Shown here piece after piece: positions 25,161 through 32,970 of a stretch of 50,864 bases of DNA (position 1 is its first letter; each line of letters starts with the position of its first letter). This DNA is from an uncultured Caulobacterales bacterium. GTDB lineage: Bacteria > Pseudomonadota > Alphaproteobacteria > Caulobacterales > Caulobacteraceae. The position numbers and the translations under genes were made by a program. The notes under the pieces were generated by a model that was not told the origin of the DNA, did no database searches, and was given only the letters and a program-made list of their open reading frames with translations. Where the stretch lies: NCBI GenBank assembly GCA_903874895.1, contig CAIQUG010000199.1:1-50864 (forward strand), in the 5' to 3' direction.

Positions 25161-26372
25161 ATGGATTTCAACGATACCGCAGAAGAAGCCGCGTTCCGGG
25201 CCGAAGCCAAGGCCTGGCTTCAGGCCAACGCCCCGAAGCTCAACCTCTCCGGTCTGCCGGAAAAGGAGGTGCTGAAGCACGCCAAGGCCTGGCAGGCGAA
25301 GAAGGCCGAGGCCCGCTACGCCTGCATCACCTGGCCGGAAAAACTGGGCGGCCGCGGCGGCACCCCGATCCAGCAGGTCATCTTCGGCCAGGAAGAGGCC
25401 AAGGTCGGCGCCCCCCGAGGGTTCTTCGACATCGGGCTCGGCATGTGCATCCCCACGGTCATGGCCTTCGCCAATGACGAGACCAAGGGCCGGTTTGTCG
25501 GCCCCGCCGTCCGCGGCGACGAGATCTGGTGCCAGCTGTTCTCTGAACCCTCCGCCGGGTCCGACGTGGCTGGCCTGCGCACCAAGGCCGTGCGGGACGG
25601 GGACGACTGGGTGATCAACGGCCAGAAGGTCTGGACCTCCGGGGCGCACTACTGCGACTTCGGCATCGTGCTGGTCCGCACCGATCCGGACGTGCCCAAG
25701 CACAAGGGCCTGACCATGTTCTGGATCGACATGAAGGATCCGGGCGTGACGGTGAAGCCGATCCACCAGATGTCCGGTGGCTCGAACTTCAACGAGGTCT
25801 ATTTCGAGAATGTCCGGGTGAAGGACAGCCAGCGTCTGGGCCCGGTGGGCGACGGCTGGAAGGTGGCTCTGGTCACGCTGATGAACGAGCGTCTGGCCGT
25901 GGGCGGTGCCACCGGTCCGAATTATCCGGAACTGCTGTCCCTGGCCCGCTCCACCCCGTCGGGTGACGGCTCGGCCCTGGAAGACCAGGCGTTCCGCGAG
26001 AAGCTGGCAGACTGGTATGTCCAGGCCGAGGGGCTGAAGCTGACCCGCTTCCGCTCCATCACCGCCCTGTCCCGGGGGCAGACCCCGGGCCCCGAGGCAT
26101 CCATCGGCAAGATCGTGTCCGCCAACCAGCTTCAGGCCATGTCCTCCGAGGCGATGGAGGTGCTCGACCAGTACGGCATCCTGTCCGATCCGGACCTCGC
26201 GCCCCTCGAGGCCGGGTTCCAGCAGTCGGTCATGTGGTCGGCGGGTCTGCGCATCGCCGGTGGCACGGACGAGATCCTGAAGAACATCATCGCCGAGCGG
26301 GTCCTGGGCCTGCCGGGTGAAATCCGCGTCGACAAGGACGTGGCCTTCAAGGACATGCCGACGGGACTGTGA
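25161..26372 (+). CDS. Acyl-CoA dehydrogenase, second subunit of a pair
   Basis: The 403-residue protein has the full dehydrogenase fold: ITWPEKLGGRGG, FAD-binding QLFSEPSAGSD and WTSGAHYCDFG, and the C-terminal GGTDEILKNIIAERVLGLP. The spot where medium-chain enzymes carry the catalytic Glu (Y-E-G-T) reads A-G-G-T here, so the base must come from another helix or from the partner, as in the FadE26/27-type heterotetramers. The ATG follows GAGGAGAAG closely. It is 12 bases after the first subunit and is followed by a strong hairpin terminator, so this is a two-gene operon. The pair would do the first oxidation of beta-oxidation. Confidence 0.93.
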   Translation: MDFNDTAEEAAFRAEAKAWLQANAPKLNLSGLPEKEVLKHAKAWQAKKAEARYACITWPEKLGGRGGTPIQQVIFGQEEAKVGAPRGFFDIGLGMCIPTVMAFANDETKGRFVGPAVRGDEIWCQLFSEPSAGSDVAGLRTKAVRDGDDWVINGQKVWTSGAHYCDFGIVLVRTDPDVPKHKGLTMFWIDMKDPGVTVKPIHQMSGGSNFNEVYFENVRVKDSQRLGPVGDGWKVALVTLMNERLAVGGATGPNYPELLSLARSTPSGDGSALEDQAFREKLADWYVQAEGLKLTRFRSITALSRGQTPGPEASIGKIVSANQLQAMSSEAMEVLDQYGILSDPDLAPLEAGFQQSVMWSAGLRIAGGTDEILKNIIAERVLGLPGEIRVDKDVAFKDMPTGL

Positions 26373-26380
26373 TCCAGTGC

Positions 26381-26410
26381 CCCCGCCCCCGTCCGTGGAC
26401 GGGGGCGGGG
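26381..26410. terminator. Strong bidirectional hairpin terminator
   Basis: A perfect 14-base-pair stem (26381-26394 with 26397-26410) with a GT loop lies between the second acyl-CoA dehydrogenase stop and the antitoxin stop, which read toward each other. It should end both transcripts. There is no clear T run, so part of the effect may need Rho. Confidence 0.8.
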
Positions 26411-26411
26411 C

Positions 26412-26693
26412 TCACGCCGGCGCGACCACCAGTGTCACCCGCTGCCCGAGCCGGGTGGCGATGTCTACCAATGCATCCAGCGAGAACCGCGACACGCGGC
26501 CCCGCATCAAGTCGCTCATCCGTGGCTGATTGAGGCCGCAGCGGCGTCCAGCCTCGGTCTGCGTCAAGCCGCTTGCGGCGACGAGCTCGGAAATCTCGCG
26601 CATCAGTTGAGCCCGCGCCCGCAGGCTGGCGGCCGCTTCCGGCGTGTCTGCCAGTGCGTCCCATACATGGGCAAATTCATCAGTGACCGTCAT
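26412..26693 (-). CDS. XRE/HTH_37-family antitoxin, orphan
   Basis: The 93-residue protein (start ATG 26693, MTVTDEFAHVWDALADTPEAA) carries a helix-turn-helix, LTQTEAGRRCGLNQPRMSDLMRG, followed by FSLDALVDIATRLGQ. This is the antitoxin that normally follows a Gp49/RelE-HigB-like toxin. Antitoxins of this kind bind DNA and repress their own operon. Here the toxin immediately upstream is broken by a frameshift and truncation, so the antitoxin survives alone. It may still work as a repressor or protect against toxins from elsewhere; both are inference. Its stop touches the terminator after the acyl-CoA dehydrogenase gene. Confidence 0.85.
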   Translation of the reverse strand: MTVTDEFAHVWDALADTPEAAASLRARAQLMREISELVAASGLTQTEAGRRCGLNQPRMSDLMRGRVSRFSLDALVDIATRLGQRVTLVVAPA

Positions 26694-26860
26694 GCCCGGC
26701 TCCCTTGATCGACGGGTACCGACGTCTGGCATCGATTTGAAGTCATCCGGTTGTTTTCTCAGCTGGATTTTCTCCAACGGGTAACCCGCATCGTGCCGCG
26801 CGTTCGTGGAAACTCACGCAGGCGTTTCAGGGCATCGCCACAGAACCGGACCCTCTTCAT
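26694..26860 (-). pseudogene. Gp49/HigB-type toxin remnant (frameshifted and truncated)
   Basis: Read from ATG 26860, the frame gives MKRVRFCGDALKRLREFPR, then it shifts: the family-like continuation RHDAGYPLEKIQLRKQ and PDDFKSMPDVGTR is in another frame. One base is missing (or two are extra) near the CGAAC after the FPR codons. The C-terminal half, which in this family holds the catalytic and structural strands after VGxGVREIR, is absent, and the sequence runs straight into the antitoxin start. Unbroken relatives are about 100-110 residues. This is a dead toxin beside a live antitoxin. A sequencing error could explain the shift but not the missing end. Confidence 0.75.
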
Positions 26861-26868
26861 CTTCCATA

Positions 26869-26897
26869 ATTATATCAAATTCGATATGAATTGTGAT
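26869..26897 (-). promoter_or_regulatory. Promoter of the toxin remnant/antitoxin operon
   Basis: On the minus strand, TATAAT (26874-26869) is a perfect -10 and ATCACA (26897-26892) is a 4-of-6 match to -35 at 17-base spacing. The -10 lies within the palindrome at 26872-26887. This explains how the antitoxin can still be transcribed. Confidence 0.6.
26872..26887. promoter_or_regulatory. Likely autorepression operator of the antitoxin
   Basis: ATATC-AAATTC-GATAT has perfect 5-base arms and overlaps the -10 box of the leftward promoter. The AT-richness stands out from the GC-rich surroundings. The HTH antitoxin is the natural binder. Confidence 0.5.
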
Positions 26898-27028
26898 GTG
26901 TACTCGTCGATACGGCTCAACCCCGCCGGAGCATCGCCCGGGGGGTCGCTCCTGCGGATTGCCGCCTGTTTCCCGGATCCAAAGTCGTTATATCGTCTGC
27001 GGCTATTCTGGATTGCGGGATCATCGCG

Positions 27029-27361
27029 TTGGTTCAGTTCATCATCGTCTTGAGTGCCATCTGCCTGCTGATCGGCATGTCCGTCCGCGCAAACACCCGC
27101 TTCCGGAATGAGGAGCGGCTGCCCATGCAATGGTCGCTGGACGGGTCGGTCAACTGGACGGCGCCCCGCGCGGTTGCTCTGGCCCTGACACCCGTCCTGG
27201 CGGCCGGTAGCCTCGCCGCCACCGTTGCCATGACCTACTTTCTGAAGCCCCGGCCCGGACAGGAAGGCATGGAGCTTCCGGTTGTATTGTTCATGGCTAC
27301 GGTCTTCGTGGCCGCACATGGGTTTCATTTATGGATGATCGGTAAAACACTGAAAACGTGA
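27029..27361 (+). CDS. Small membrane protein (DUF1648-like)
   Basis: The 110-residue protein has three membrane helices (about 3-18, 48-70, 80-103). The loop RLPMQWSLDGSVNWTAPRAVALALTP resembles the DUF1648 signature of SdpI-type immunity and related proteins. Start is TTG with only a weak upstream site, so the true start may differ; an ATG does not occur until codon 17. Function is unknown. It is convergent with the downstream aminotransferase gene (29 bases apart) and follows the toxin-antitoxin promoter region. Confidence 0.55.
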   Translation: MVQFIIVLSAICLLIGMSVRANTRFRNEERLPMQWSLDGSVNWTAPRAVALALTPVLAAGSLAATVAMTYFLKPRPGQEGMELPVVLFMATVFVAAHGFHLWMIGKTLKT

Positions 27362-27390
27362 AGTCGCTGACGTCAGCCCGGGCACTCCGG

Positions 27391-28551
27391 CTACCCCGCC
27401 GCAAGCCTTCGGGCCTTCGCCATCCTTTCCACTCCCGCGTCCAGGGTGGCGTCCTTCTTGGCGTAGCAGAGGCGAAGGACGGTCTTCACCGGATCCCGGT
27501 CATAGAAGGCCGAGACCGGAATGGTCGCAACCCCGGCCTCCTTCACCGCCAGCACGGCAAAGTCGTCATCCGCCATGGCGATCCCCGAGGCGGGCAGGTC
27601 GACGGTGAGGAAGTAGGTCCCCTGGGACGGGGCCACCACGAAGCCCGCCTGTCGCAGGCCGTCGGTCAGCCGGTCGCGGGAGCGACGGAAGGTGGTCTGC
27701 ATCTCGCTGAAATAGGCGTCGTCCTTGGAGAGACCCAGGGCCACCGCCGCCTGCAGGGGCGGGGCGATGGTGAAGGTCAGGAACTGGTGGGCCTTGGCGA
27801 TGGCCCGGGTGAGCCGGGGCGACGCAATCGTCCAGCCGATCTTCCAGCCGGTGAGGGAGAAGATCTTCCCCGCCGACCCGATCTTCACGCACCGGTCTGC
27901 CATGCCCGGCAGGGCGTAGAGGGGAATGAAGGGGGGCGCGCCGAACACGATCTCCTCCCACACCTCGTCGCAGATGGCGATCAGGTCGTGGCGAATGCAG
28001 GCGTCGGCCAGCAGCTGAAGCTGGGCCCGCTCATAGACCACCGCGGACGGGTTCAGAGGGTTGTTGAACAGGATCAGACGGGTGCGGTCGGTGATGGCCG
28101 CGTCCAGTGCCGCGGCGGTGATCTGCCAGTCCGGGGGGGACAGGGTGACAAACCTGGCCACGCCGCCTGCCCGGCGGACCATGGGGGCATAGCTGTCATA
28201 GAGGGGCTGGAACATCACCACCTCGTCGCCCGGCTCGATCAGGCCGAGGATGGCGGCGGCCAGGGCCTCGGTGGCGCCGCAGGTGATCACGACCTGCGAC
28301 GGGTCGATGTCCAGCCCCTGACGGCGACCGTAGTGGGCGGCCACGGCGTCGCGCAGCACCGGCAGGCCCATCATGGAGGGGTACTGGTTGTCCCCGTGCA
28401 CGGCGGCGTCGGCCGCGGCCTGACGGATGTCCAGCGGACCGGGATCGTCGGGGAAGCCCTGGCCGAGATTGACGGCGTTGTGCTCCTTGGCGAGCACGCT
28501 CATCACCTCGAAGATGGTGGTGGGCAGCTCGCCGAGCAGACGGTTGGTCAC
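27391..28551 (-). CDS. PLP-dependent aminotransferase (methionine/kynurenine aminotransferase type)
   Basis: The 386-residue enzyme starts at GTG 28551 (TNRLLGELPTTIFEVMS), overlapping the stop of the glycosyltransferase gene in GTGA. It is a fold-type I transaminase with PLP lysine in GSAGKIFSLTGWKIGW, FNNPLNPSA and CDEVWEEIVF. The opening NAVNLGQGFPDDPGP and the Q-Y-P pattern match YbdL-type methionine aminotransferase and kynurenine aminotransferases. Substrate prediction stays at that level. The coupling with a glycosyltransferase looks fortuitous in function. It ends 29 bases from the convergent DUF1648-like gene. Confidence 0.88.
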   Translation of the reverse strand: MTNRLLGELPTTIFEVMSVLAKEHNAVNLGQGFPDDPGPLDIRQAAADAAVHGDNQYPSMMGLPVLRDAVAAHYGRRQGLDIDPSQVVITCGATEALAAAILGLIEPGDEVVMFQPLYDSYAPMVRRAGGVARFVTLSPPDWQITAAALDAAITDRTRLILFNNPLNPSAVVYERAQLQLLADACIRHDLIAICDEVWEEIVFGAPPFIPLYALPGMADRCVKIGSAGKIFSLTGWKIGWTIASPRLTRAIAKAHQFLTFTIAPPLQAAVALGLSKDDAYFSEMQTTFRRSRDRLTDGLRQAGFVVAPSQGTYFLTVDLPASGIAMADDDFAVLAVKEAGVATIPVSAFYDRDPVKTVLRLCYAKKDATLDAGVERMAKARRLAAG

Positions 28552-29717
28552 GGCCGCTCGCGGACGAAGGGGAGGGGGTCGGCCACAGGCCCGGCGGCGA
28601 TCTCGGCACCGATCTCGGTCCCGGGAGACTGCACGCCGCAAAGCTCGCCATAGAGGGCCGAGAGGCCCGAGAACGTGGCATGCCAGCCGTATTGCTGCTC
28701 CGCCCGGGCCCGCGCCACGGCACCGAGGGCAGACGTGTCTCGCTCGAACAGCGCGGTGATGGCTTCGGCCATGGCCTCCGCCGTGGCCCGGTGCGCCAGC
28801 TGGCCGACAGCCTCGTCCACCAGCTCGGCAATGCCGCCCGAGGCGACGCCGACCATGGGCAGACCGCAGGCCATCGCCTCCAGCGCGATCAGGCCGAAGG
28901 GCTCCCGGTCATTGGCATGGACGAAGGCGTCGCAGCTGGACAGGAGGCGGGCCATTTCCCGCGGCTCGCGGACATAGTCGAGGAAGGTGGCATTGTCCTG
29001 TGGACGGCAGCCCTGGCCCGCATGGATCAGCAGCAGGTGGTACTCGTCCCCCAGGAGGTCCATGGCCTCCAGCAGAACGTCCACGTTCTTCTCCCGCGCC
29101 GGGCGGCCGGCAAACACCAGCAGCCGGGTGTCGGGGCCCAGGCCGAGCTCCTTGCGCAGACGGTCGGGATCCCGGCGGGAGGGGCAGAACAATTGCGTGT
29201 CGACACCGAGGGGCTGGACATGGACGTTGGAGACCCCGGCGGCGTCCAGACGCTCCGCAATGTGTCGCGAGGGGGCCACGACCCGGTCGAAGCGGCGGAA
29301 CAGGCGGGCCCAGCGTCGACGGACCGGCGGTTCGGCCCAGCTGCCCAGATGCAGGGCGGCCAGGGCGGCGGGGTCGGAGTGGCAGAAGCCCACCACGGGA
29401 ACCCCGAGGCGGTCGCCGGCGTCCAGCGCCGCGTGGCCCGGGCCGTAGGGGTCACCGGCCTCGATCAGGTCCGGCTGCAGGCTGACCAGCAGCTCGGCCC
29501 AGCGCTTGGAAGAGGTCGGCCAGCGGTATCCATCGCCGAAGGGCAGGCGCACGGCGGCCACGGTCTGGGTGCCCTTGCCGTTGTTTCCCGTGCTGTCTCC
29601 GGGGACCACGAGCGTGTGGCGGATATGGGGACGGTTCTCGGCCATCCAGGTGCGCTTGGCCAGGAGGTAGCGCTTCACCCCACCGGACCGGGGCGCGAAC
29701 AGCATGGTCGTGTCCAC
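28548..29717 (-). CDS. Glycosyltransferase family 4 (GT-B fold)
   Basis: The enzyme (389 residues from GTG 29717; a TTG at 29837 would add 40 atypical residues) has the GT4 layout: an N-terminal domain opening with MLFAPRSGGVKRYLLAKR, a hinge, and a C-terminal domain with nucleotide-sugar motifs FAGRPAREKN and EPFGLIALEAMACGLPMVG, which contains the E-x7-E pair. It should transfer a sugar from a nucleotide donor to a lipid or envelope glycan. The choice of start is made on codon composition, which becomes gene-like near 29717. No export signals. The stop overlaps the downstream aminotransferase start. Confidence 0.82.
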   Translation of the reverse strand: MDTTMLFAPRSGGVKRYLLAKRTWMAENRPHIRHTLVVPGDSTGNNGKGTQTVAAVRLPFGDGYRWPTSSKRWAELLVSLQPDLIEAGDPYGPGHAALDAGDRLGVPVVGFCHSDPAALAALHLGSWAEPPVRRRWARLFRRFDRVVAPSRHIAERLDAAGVSNVHVQPLGVDTQLFCPSRRDPDRLRKELGLGPDTRLLVFAGRPAREKNVDVLLEAMDLLGDEYHLLLIHAGQGCRPQDNATFLDYVREPREMARLLSSCDAFVHANDREPFGLIALEAMACGLPMVGVASGGIAELVDEAVGQLAHRATAEAMAEAITALFERDTSALGAVARARAEQQYGWHATFSGLSALYGELCGVQSPGTEIGAEIAAGPVADPLPFVRERP

Positions 29718-30066
29718 AAGGTGAGACGTGCGACCGCCGGGCCGGGTTGCGGCGTCGTTCCAGCCGGTCTGGACGTCACCCTCCGGCGAGCCCGGTCCGG
29801 ACGATACGCCCGCATCAAAACGCCACTGCAGAACCAAGACGGTCCCCCATCCTCTGTCGTCCCGCCCACAGCAGGCGGCGGTCGTTAGCGCCCTTCGGAG
29901 CGGGCGGACTGACCCGCTTCCGTCGGATATTGCACGTTCGTGATCGATCCCGACAGATGCTGCAAGATCGCCGCCACCCCGAAACGCGGGAGCAGGTCTT
30001 GACCCGCGACACTGAAACGCCGACCACGGCTAATCCCCGCTTCAAGCGACGGTCGGAGTCAAGAGC
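29718..30066. other. Intergenic region between glycosyltransferase and FAD monooxygenase
   Basis: Depending on the glycosyltransferase start, 230-350 bases lie between two divergent genes. I see no gene, repeat or clear operator. CTTGACCC near 30000 followed by GGCTAATCC 23 bases later has the right halves of a Caulobacter promoter but the wrong spacing. Confidence 0.4.
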
Positions 30067-31236
30067 GTGCGCGCAATTCTCATCGGCGGCGGCATCGGCG
30101 GTCTGGCTGCAGCGCTGGCCCTGTCGCGCCGCGGCGTGGCCGTCACGGTGCTGGAGAAATCGCCCGTTCTGGGCGAGGCAGGGGCCGGTCTGCAGCTCGG
30201 GCCCAATGCCACGCGGGTCCTGTTCGACCTCGGTCTTGGTGAAAGCCTTGTCGCCAAAGCCTTTGCGCCGGAGTCCGCGGAGATTCGCGCGGCCTCGGAC
30301 CAGAGCCTCCTGTTGCGCAACACGCTGGGGGCGTCGGCCGTCGCGCGATGGGGAGCACCCTATCTGCAGCTCCATCGGGCGGATCTGCAGGCCCTGCTGC
30401 ATGACGCAGTCCTGGCGGCGGGATGCGAGATGAGGCTGGGTGCCGCGGTTGTCCGCATCGATCAGGATGAGGCCCGCGTTCGCGTGATTCTGTCCGAGGG
30501 CGGATCTCTTGAGGGCGATTTCGCCGTGGGTTGCGACGGCGTCCGGTCCGGCGTCCGCCAGTCGCTGTTCGGTACCGGCGCCCCGCGCTTCACCGGACAG
30601 GTCGCCTGGCGCGGCATGGTCCCTGCGGACCATCTGCCGCGTGGCACGGTTCCGCCAGTGGCCGCCGTCTGGGCCGGGCCGGGCCGGCACTTCGTCCACT
30701 ACTACGTCCGGGGGGGACAGGCGGTGAACTTCGTCGGTGTCGTCGAGCGCGACTGGCGGGAGGAGAGCTGGACCGAACCGGGCGATCCGGCGGAGTTGCA
30801 GGCGGACTTCGCCGGCTGGCCTCCGGTGGTGACGGCGATCTGTGCCGCGGTGACGTCCCCCTTCCGCTGGGCGCTGTTCGACCGGCCCCCGCTTCCCACC
30901 TGGACGCAGGGCCGTGTGACGCTGCTGGGCGATGCCGCCCACCCGATGTTGCCGTTCCTGGCCCAGGGTGCGGCCATGGCCATCGAGGACGCAGCCGTCC
31001 TCGCCCATCAGGTCGGCGGAGCGGCGGACATTCCCGGGGCTCTGCTGGCCTACCAGGGGGATCGGCTGGCACGCACCCGTCGCGTGCAGGAGGCATCGCG
31101 CTTCAACGCCCGTCTGTTTCATCTGCCGATGGCCGTCGGCCGGGCCGCCTTCGCGGCCGCCGGGCTTGCGGACAGCCTGCATCCCGGCGGGACCGCCGCC
31201 CGGTTCGACTGGCTCTACGGGTACAAGGCCCCCTAG
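30067..31236 (+). CDS. FAD-dependent aromatic monooxygenase (group A)
   Basis: The 389-residue protein starts with GTG (GGAG 8 bases upstream) and has all three marks of PHBH-type monooxygenases: GGGIGG at the N-terminus, the CDGVRS (DG) motif, and GDAAHPMLPFLAQGAAMAIEDA. It should hydroxylate an aromatic or polyketide substrate with NAD(P)H and oxygen; relatives include salicylate and 6-hydroxynicotinate hydroxylases. No pathway genes lie beside it, so the substrate is unknown. Its stop codon is shared with the convergent EAL gene: the four bases CTAG at 31233-31236 end both. Confidence 0.9.
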   Translation: MRAILIGGGIGGLAAALALSRRGVAVTVLEKSPVLGEAGAGLQLGPNATRVLFDLGLGESLVAKAFAPESAEIRAASDQSLLLRNTLGASAVARWGAPYLQLHRADLQALLHDAVLAAGCEMRLGAAVVRIDQDEARVRVILSEGGSLEGDFAVGCDGVRSGVRQSLFGTGAPRFTGQVAWRGMVPADHLPRGTVPPVAAVWAGPGRHFVHYYVRGGQAVNFVGVVERDWREESWTEPGDPAELQADFAGWPPVVTAICAAVTSPFRWALFDRPPLPTWTQGRVTLLGDAAHPMLPFLAQGAAMAIEDAAVLAHQVGGAADIPGALLAYQGDRLARTRRVQEASRFNARLFHLPMAVGRAAFAAAGLADSLHPGGTAARFDWLYGYKAP

Positions 31237-32963
31237 CCCGACGCGTCCGCTGATGCCGTCTCGGACAGGGGGGCGGGACCGGCCAGGCTCCGCTCGATGG
31301 CGTAGGCCTCCGCCTCCCCGGCGCACAGGGCGGGAGCGTAGCCGAAGCCCTGTCCGAACTGGCACCCGAGATCCATCAGGGCACTGGCCATGGTCGGCGT
31401 CTCGATCCCTTCGGCGATCACATTCAGACCGAAGTCTTGCGCCAGGGCCACCACGGTCCGCACGATCTTGGCGGAGCCCTCGTTGCTGCCCATGGTCCGA
31501 ACGAAGTATCGGTCGATCTTCAGGGTCGAGATCGGCAGCCGAGCCAGCCAGGACAGGGACGAATAGCCCATTCCGAAGTCGTCGAGGCTCACCGTGGCAC
31601 CCGCCGTGCGCAGGTCACCCAGCAACTGGGCGGCCCGGTCCGGGTCGCGCATGACCTCGCCTTCGGTGATCTCGATCTTGAGGACGCCGGGTGCCAGTCC
31701 GTGGCGGCGGATCAGGCCGGCCACGTCCTGAACCACCGAACTCCGCTCGAGGTCCGCCGTGGTCAGGTTGACACTCACGAACAGGTCCCCCGGCATCCGC
31801 GGGTTGGCCCGCCACAGGGCGATCTGCCGGGACGCGGCACCGACCATGAACAGGCCGAACTCGGCCATCAGGCCGGTCTCGCTCACCAGCGGCATGAAAT
31901 CGTCCGGCGGGAGCAGGCCGCGGCGGGGATGGCGCCAGCGGGCCAGGGCCTCGAAACCGGACAGGCGTCCATCACAGAGGCGGATGACCGGTTGGTAGAA
32001 CGGCTCGATCTCTCCCCGGACGAGGGCCCCTCGCAGATCATCCTCGAGGGTCAGGCGCGTCAGGCTGTCCTGGCCCTGTGGGACGTCATTCCCCGACACG
32101 CGGGCCCGTGCGGCGATCTTGGCCAGTCCCAGAGCAGCCTCGGCACGACGCAGGATGTCCTGCGGTCCCGGACCGTCGAGGGGGTCAGGAACGGCGGCCC
32201 CGGTCTCGAGGCTGGGGTGCAGGGTCAGCTCGTCCAGCTGCATCGGGCGCTCCATGGCCTTGCGCATGCGCTCCGCCGCGTCCGGGTCATCCCCCGGCAC
32301 CACCACGGCAAAGGTGTTGTCGCCGACCCGCGCAGGAAGCGCGCCCTCGCCGAAGGTGTCCGTCAGCCGCTGGGCGAGGGAGGCCAGGACCTTGTCGGTC
32401 AGGGCATATCCCAGGGCCTCGTTCATCCGCCGGACCCGCGCCACGTCGCCGACCACCACCCGGAGCCGGGGTGTCACGTCCAGCCGGCTGGCGAGGGCCT
32501 GCAGGAATCCCGTGCGGGTCAGGAGCCGTGTCAGGGGATCCCGTTCCCGACGGTCCGGGGTGCCGGCCGCCACGGGGCGTCCGGTCGTGATCCATTCGAC
32601 GGGCATCACCACGCCGGCGCAGGTGTGGCCGTCGTCCAGCCAGGCCCCGCGCCAGGCACTGGAGCGGCCGCTCAGAGTGGTCAGGTCGAGGCGCACGGGC
32701 GTTTCCGGTAAGCACGCCGTTCGCAGGGACAGGAGTTCTGCCGCACTCTGCGACGTCATGAAGCGGGCCAGGGCCCCGGCGCCCGCGCGGGCCCCGAGGC
32801 CTTCAAGGCCCAGCATTGCGACGGGCCCGGTCAGGCGCAGGCGGTCCTCTTGCGCGTCATACTGGAACAGGACCACGCCGGCCCGGGCCGTGGCGGAGGC
32901 CAGGCCGGGGGTCGCGGCTCCGCGGGCGGGGGTTCCCGTCCGGGACGGGATCGGCCTGGGCAT
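31233..32963 (-). CDS. c-di-GMP phosphodiesterase with degenerate GGDEF and intact EAL domain
   Basis: The 576-residue protein has a weakly conserved sensory N-terminus (about 1-135), a GGDEF domain (about 140-295) whose signature is VGDNT at 213-217, so it cannot make c-di-GMP, and an EAL domain from about 305. The EAL domain looks active: EAL at 338-340, VNLTTADL, EITEGEV, DDFGMGYSS, the catalytic KID, AEGIET and QGFGYAP are all there. The degenerate domain may bind GTP as a regulator, as in other composite enzymes. No transmembrane helix is evident. It lies 7 bases after the GNAT acetyltransferase gene, likely cotranscribed with it. c-di-GMP breakdown fits an organism with stalk/motile decisions. 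Confidence 0.93.
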   Translation of the reverse strand: MPRPIPSRTGTPARGAATPGLASATARAGVVLFQYDAQEDRLRLTGPVAMLGLEGLGARAGAGALARFMTSQSAAELLSLRTACLPETPVRLDLTTLSGRSSAWRGAWLDDGHTCAGVVMPVEWITTGRPVAAGTPDRRERDPLTRLLTRTGFLQALASRLDVTPRLRVVVGDVARVRRMNEALGYALTDKVLASLAQRLTDTFGEGALPARVGDNTFAVVVPGDDPDAAERMRKAMERPMQLDELTLHPSLETGAAVPDPLDGPGPQDILRRAEAALGLAKIAARARVSGNDVPQGQDSLTRLTLEDDLRGALVRGEIEPFYQPVIRLCDGRLSGFEALARWRHPRRGLLPPDDFMPLVSETGLMAEFGLFMVGAASRQIALWRANPRMPGDLFVSVNLTTADLERSSVVQDVAGLIRRHGLAPGVLKIEITEGEVMRDPDRAAQLLGDLRTAGATVSLDDFGMGYSSLSWLARLPISTLKIDRYFVRTMGSNEGSAKIVRTVVALAQDFGLNVIAEGIETPTMASALMDLGCQFGQGFGYAPALCAGEAEAYAIERSLAGPAPLSETASADASG

Positions 32964-32970
32964 GATCGGT

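Noticed and set aside
30000-30045. CTTGACCC and GGCTAATCC as a promoter of the FAD monooxygenase
   Set aside because: The halves are 23 bases apart, outside the usual spacing.
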